From: HGM04593 sp045636545
Lineage (GTDB): Bacteria > Bacteroidota > Bacteroidia > Bacteroidales > Bacteroidaceae
Assembly: GCA_045636545.1 (NCBI GenBank)
Contig: JAZTXR010000050.1
Span: 19,131-83,130, forward strand
DNA: 64,000 nucleotides
Direction: 5' to 3'
The position numbers and the translations under genes are program-made. Of this stretch, positions 61,050 to 64,000 are shown in pieces (within the stretch, counting starts at the first letter, position 1; the number at the start of each line of letters is the position of its first letter). The notes below the pieces were generated by a model. It was given only the letters and a program-made list of their open reading frames with translations. It did no database searches and had not been told where the DNA came from.

Positions 61050-62876
61050 ATGAATAAGAAGTATCTAATGCTCGCAGGCTCGCTTTTCTTCGCCTCTGCT
61101 GCATTCCAGTCTTGTCTAGACTTTGATGATCCGGGCAATGAGCTTGGTCTTGGTTCAATAATGACAGAGACAACCAAATATGTCGGCAATGTCGATTCAA
61201 TACCCTATTTGAACCAGCCAACAGAGTTGGGTGTCAACAATGCCATCGACACCTTGAAGAAGTATGGTTACCTTGGACAGAACCTCCAGGGTCAATGGTG
61301 CTTACGTGGTGCCAAGGAAAGCGACAACAATGGTCTTCCCAGCCCTCACGCATACCAGCGTCAGTATTCATTGGGAACTGATACATATTCACAGTACTTT
61401 ACAATTCCTCACAAGGACTTCATGTATGGTACTATCACATCTACATACAATGTATCGCCCGACTTCAACGGTGACGCTCTTGGCGCATACGGATTGGCAA
61501 AGAATGCCCTTATGCCCCTGTTGCACCATCCTATGATAGACTCAATCCCTGAGATCAAGGCTATCAACTTGCTGTACTACTGTTTGGGCGCACAGGAGAA
61601 AGCTGACCTTGCAGGTCCTTTCACCTATCTCGAGGATAAGCAGAACTCGGAGAATCCTTCTGAATACAACGACCTTAAAACTATCTATTACGGTATAGTT
61701 GAGAACATCGATACAATCGTTGCCTGTCTCCAGCACTATGAGACCCGCCCCGATTGGTATAAGGAGAAGATTGCCGAGCTTTTGATGGAATATCATCAGA
61801 CCAGCCGTGTATTCTTGGGTGGCGACTACAAGGACTTGTCATCTTACATAAAGTTGGCAAACTCATTGAAACTCCGTATGGCTATCCACATTGTAAAGGT
61901 TGAGCCCGCAACAGCCAAGCTATGGGCAGAGTCAGCTGTAGATCCGGTAAACGGTGGAGTTGTCGAGTCGTTCGAGGACCAGCAGGGTATATTCCCTTCA
62001 TATACAGGATTTATCCATCCTTTGAAGACCGTTCAGGAATGGGGCGACTTGCGTTTGTCGGCATCATTCGAGAGCCTTTTGATGAGTCTCGACCATCCAT
62101 ATACAAAGTACCTCATTTTGCCTAACAGTATAGATCTTACCAACACCGTGACCGGTGAGGTCACACCGGCAGGTACAAGAATCTGTGGTATACGTGCAGG
62201 TCTGCTTGTAGGTGACGGTCAGACTGTTGCGACCAACCCATTGGCTGGATATTCAACACTTGACGGCAACCTCTTTGCCGACCGTTCAATGTCTCCTCTT
62301 TACTTCTTGAAGTGGGCCGAGGTTGACCTGTTGCGTGCAGAAGGTGCACTCCGTGGTTGGAGCATGGGCGGCAATGCACAGTTCTTCTATGAGCGTGCAA
62401 TCCGCAACGCATTCTTCGAGGAGCCTATATTTGTCATGTACGGCGGTACTTATGCCGACCTCGTAGAGGACTATTTGAATATTGAGGAGGCTTTGCCTTA
62501 TGTCAATGTTGACCCTGTAGGTTCTGGTGAAGATTGGCCAAGCGTAACAAAAATCGGTGTAAAATGGAACGAGGCTGACGACAACGAAACCAAACTAGAG
62601 AAGATCATCACTCAGAAGTATATCGCACTCTTCCCTCTCTCTACTGAGGCTTGGGCTGAGATGCGCCGTACAGGTTACCCCAAAATGTTCCCCGTGCTTA
62701 ACAGTGACGACGGTGACGGTTCTATCAACCAGGGTGACATGATCCGCCGTATTCCATGGGTTCCAACAGACCCAATCGCTGCAAATATGGTTGAGACCAG
62801 CGGTATCCCTGCCCTCAGTGGCCCGGACGAGCAGGCTACACGTCTGTGGTGGGATGTTGATGCGCCAAACTTCTAA
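61050..62876 (+). CDS. SusD/RagB-family surface glycan-binding lipoprotein
   Basis: The 608-residue protein has a signal peptide with lipobox FQSC (lipidated C22), followed by acidic LDFDDPGNE, which suits a surface-export signal. The rest is the SusD-like helical TPR fold, with segments such as AINLLYYCLGAQEKADLAGP, LKTIYYGIVENIDTIVACLQ and ITQKYIALFPLSTEAWAEMR. It binds the glycan and forms a lid on SusC. It lies 42 nt after susC. It is somewhat longer than many SusD proteins. The substrate is inferred from the following GH85 gene. Confidence 0.93.
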   Translation: MNKKYLMLAGSLFFASAAFQSCLDFDDPGNELGLGSIMTETTKYVGNVDSIPYLNQPTELGVNNAIDTLKKYGYLGQNLQGQWCLRGAKESDNNGLPSPHAYQRQYSLGTDTYSQYFTIPHKDFMYGTITSTYNVSPDFNGDALGAYGLAKNALMPLLHHPMIDSIPEIKAINLLYYCLGAQEKADLAGPFTYLEDKQNSENPSEYNDLKTIYYGIVENIDTIVACLQHYETRPDWYKEKIAELLMEYHQTSRVFLGGDYKDLSSYIKLANSLKLRMAIHIVKVEPATAKLWAESAVDPVNGGVVESFEDQQGIFPSYTGFIHPLKTVQEWGDLRLSASFESLLMSLDHPYTKYLILPNSIDLTNTVTGEVTPAGTRICGIRAGLLVGDGQTVATNPLAGYSTLDGNLFADRSMSPLYFLKWAEVDLLRAEGALRGWSMGGNAQFFYERAIRNAFFEEPIFVMYGGTYADLVEDYLNIEEALPYVNVDPVGSGEDWPSVTKIGVKWNEADDNETKLEKIITQKYIALFPLSTEAWAEMRRTGYPKMFPVLNSDDGDGSINQGDMIRRIPWVPTDPIAANMVETSGIPALSGPDEQATRLWWDVDAPNF

Positions 62877-62884
62877 AAGAATCA

Positions 62885-62930
62885 ATAATTCATGTAGATT
62901 GTATCAACAGATGCACTCTACATGAATTAT
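62885..62930 (+). terminator. Hairpin between susD and the GH85 gene
   Basis: ATAATTCATGTAGA (62885-62898) pairs perfectly with 62917-62930 around an 18-nt loop. No T run follows directly (CTAAAAC), so it may be a processing or attenuation structure rather than a terminator. Confidence 0.5.
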
Positions 62931-63007
62931 CTAAAACAAACAGAAGAGGATTATAAGAATTTTTTTTTTGAGATATCAATTATTAACTAACCCATTTTTT
63001 TGTGATT

Positions 63008-64000
63008 ATGAAAAAAACTTACATCGCAGGATTTGCTGTTGCATCTTTGTTCGTTGCAGCTACAGCAAATGCGCAGTCCTTGAAAGAGGGCTACATCGAG
63101 TGGGGTCAATTCGGTCAACAAACTGGTACCATCATCAAGAATTGGACTCCTGGTGATGAGCTTACAGAGGATGAGAATTTCTTCATCTCTCGTGTAAAGC
63201 CTAAAGCACGTTTCCGCAATGCCGCAACTCAGGTTCGTCAGAACATCACACCCGAGAACGACAAGAGAATTCTTTTCTGGGTACCTATCGACGACGATAG
63301 CGAAAAGTCTCCTAACAAGACAAATGAGAATGCTCTTCCTAACGGTACATTCGATTCTGAGGTGTTCAACATGTGGCAGTATATCGACCACTATGGTAAC
63401 TGGACAGCTCCCCAGGGCCGTGTTCCCGGTGTCTTCTCCGACGTAGCTCACAAGAACGGTGTTGCCGTATCAGGTGTAGCAGGTATTCCTTACGGTGGTT
63501 TGGGCACAGCATGGAAAAATGCGTTGGCAGATTTGGTAAGTGCCGGTGCAGCAAAGACAGCCCAGTTCCTCGCATACTACGGTATCGATGGCCTTGGTTA
63601 CAACTCGGAGTTCTCAGGCGGTGCAGCAACAATGCAAGCTCTTATGCCTTACCACAGAGAGTTGACCCAGATTGCAAAGGCCAACAACCCTGTATTCGAG
63701 AATGCTTGGTACGATGGTACAAGTGCTTATGGTTCAATTATGTTCGACCAGGGTTATGGTGCTCACAACAAGAAGGTTGCCGAGGGTGCTTCACTCTTCT
63801 TCAACTACAACTGGAGCTATGCAAGTTTGCTTTCACGTTCTGTAGACAATGCAAAGAATGATGGCCGCAATCCTATTGAGTTCCTCTATGCCGGTGTAAA
63901 TATGCAGGGTGGCGAGCCCAAGAACGGTGTTAACTGGACATTGCTCAAGGATTATCCTATCTCTATCGGTCTTTGGGGTGCTCACAACCAGAATATGTTC
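63008..64000 (+). CDS. GH85 endo-beta-N-acetylglucosaminidase, N-terminal 331 residues (cut by window edge)
   Basis: The frame from ATG 63008 is open for 331 codons to the window end. A signal peptide (MKKTYIAGFAVASLFVAATA, ending NAQ) is followed by a GH85-type TIM barrel. Segments include WVPIDDDSEK, FNMWQYIDHYGNW, PGVFSDVAHKNGVAVSGVAG, and the strand with candidate catalytic E201 in GIDGLGYNSEFSGG. FDQGY and YAGVNMQGG follow. GH85 enzymes cut the chitobiose core of N-glycans. The gene lies 131 nt after susD, with a hairpin between. The substrate range (high-mannose or complex type) is not readable from this fragment. Confidence 0.85.
   Translation, partial: MKKTYIAGFAVASLFVAATANAQSLKEGYIEWGQFGQQTGTIIKNWTPGDELTEDENFFISRVKPKARFRNAATQVRQNITPENDKRILFWVPIDDDSEKSPNKTNENALPNGTFDSEVFNMWQYIDHYGNWTAPQGRVPGVFSDVAHKNGVAVSGVAGIPYGGLGTAWKNALADLVSAGAAKTAQFLAYYGIDGLGYNSEFSGGAATMQALMPYHRELTQIAKANNPVFENAWYDGTSAYGSIMFDQGYGAHNKKVAEGASLFFNYNWSYASLLSRSVDNAKNDGRNPIEFLYAGVNMQGGEPKNGVNWTLLKDYPISIGLWGAHNQNMF

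Overview
The window comes from a Bacteroidales chromosome, most likely a gut or host-associated species. The evidence is a SusC/SusD pair, TonB-dependent receptors with carboxypeptidase-D-like N-termini, an SprA type IX secretion protein beside ruvA, Bacteroidetes-type promoters (TAnnTTTG -7 element, TTTG/TTG about 19-20 nt upstream), almost no Shine-Dalgarno sequences, and pta-ackA plus KorAB central metabolism. I cannot fix the genus; SprA would fit Prevotellaceae-like or related lineages.

Left part (1-12 kb): a GH2 beta-galactosidase, cut by the window edge, is divergent from a GH29 alpha-L-fucosidase. They are followed by cutC-xpt, a DUF4886 esterase-like protein, a metal efflux permease fused to a heavy-metal-associated (HMA) domain, a double transglutaminase-like exported protein, and an ABC exporter. 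Next is ruvA-sprA-L,D-transpeptidase (11.9-20.4 kb), where sprA encodes the 2,460-residue type IX secretion translocon.

Middle (20-46 kb): a sulfatase-fold phosphoethanolamine transferase-like gene lies downstream of tRNA-Arg(CCU). It is followed by a TPR protein, an AraC-type regulator, an AlkD-like protein, fur-purA, a YugP-type zinc peptidase, hisS, a RavA/ViaA-like AAA ATPase and VWA pair, a BspA-type leucine-rich repeat protein, pta-ackA, a lipoprotein, cca, an orphan CzcC/TolC-like channel, a second sulfatase-fold transferase, the minus-strand run GT2-radC-sufT-like-lpxH, and efp.

Right part (46-64 kb): an RND tripartite efflux operon (adaptor, pump, TolC), a TonB-dependent receptor, korAB, and a polysaccharide utilisation locus of susC, susD and a GH85 endo-beta-N-acetylglucosaminidase that runs off the right edge. 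GH85, GH29 and GH2 together suggest foraging on host N-glycans and fucosylated galactosides.

The gene content is mostly household Bacteroidales. The less ordinary signals are small. A REP-like intergenic repeat is translated as the linker of the efflux permease. Several palindromic repeat elements are present. A 69-bp coding repeat array occurs in the BspA-like gene. Two proteins share C-terminal tails resembling type IX sorting domains. I did not find a clearly new defence or mobile system.
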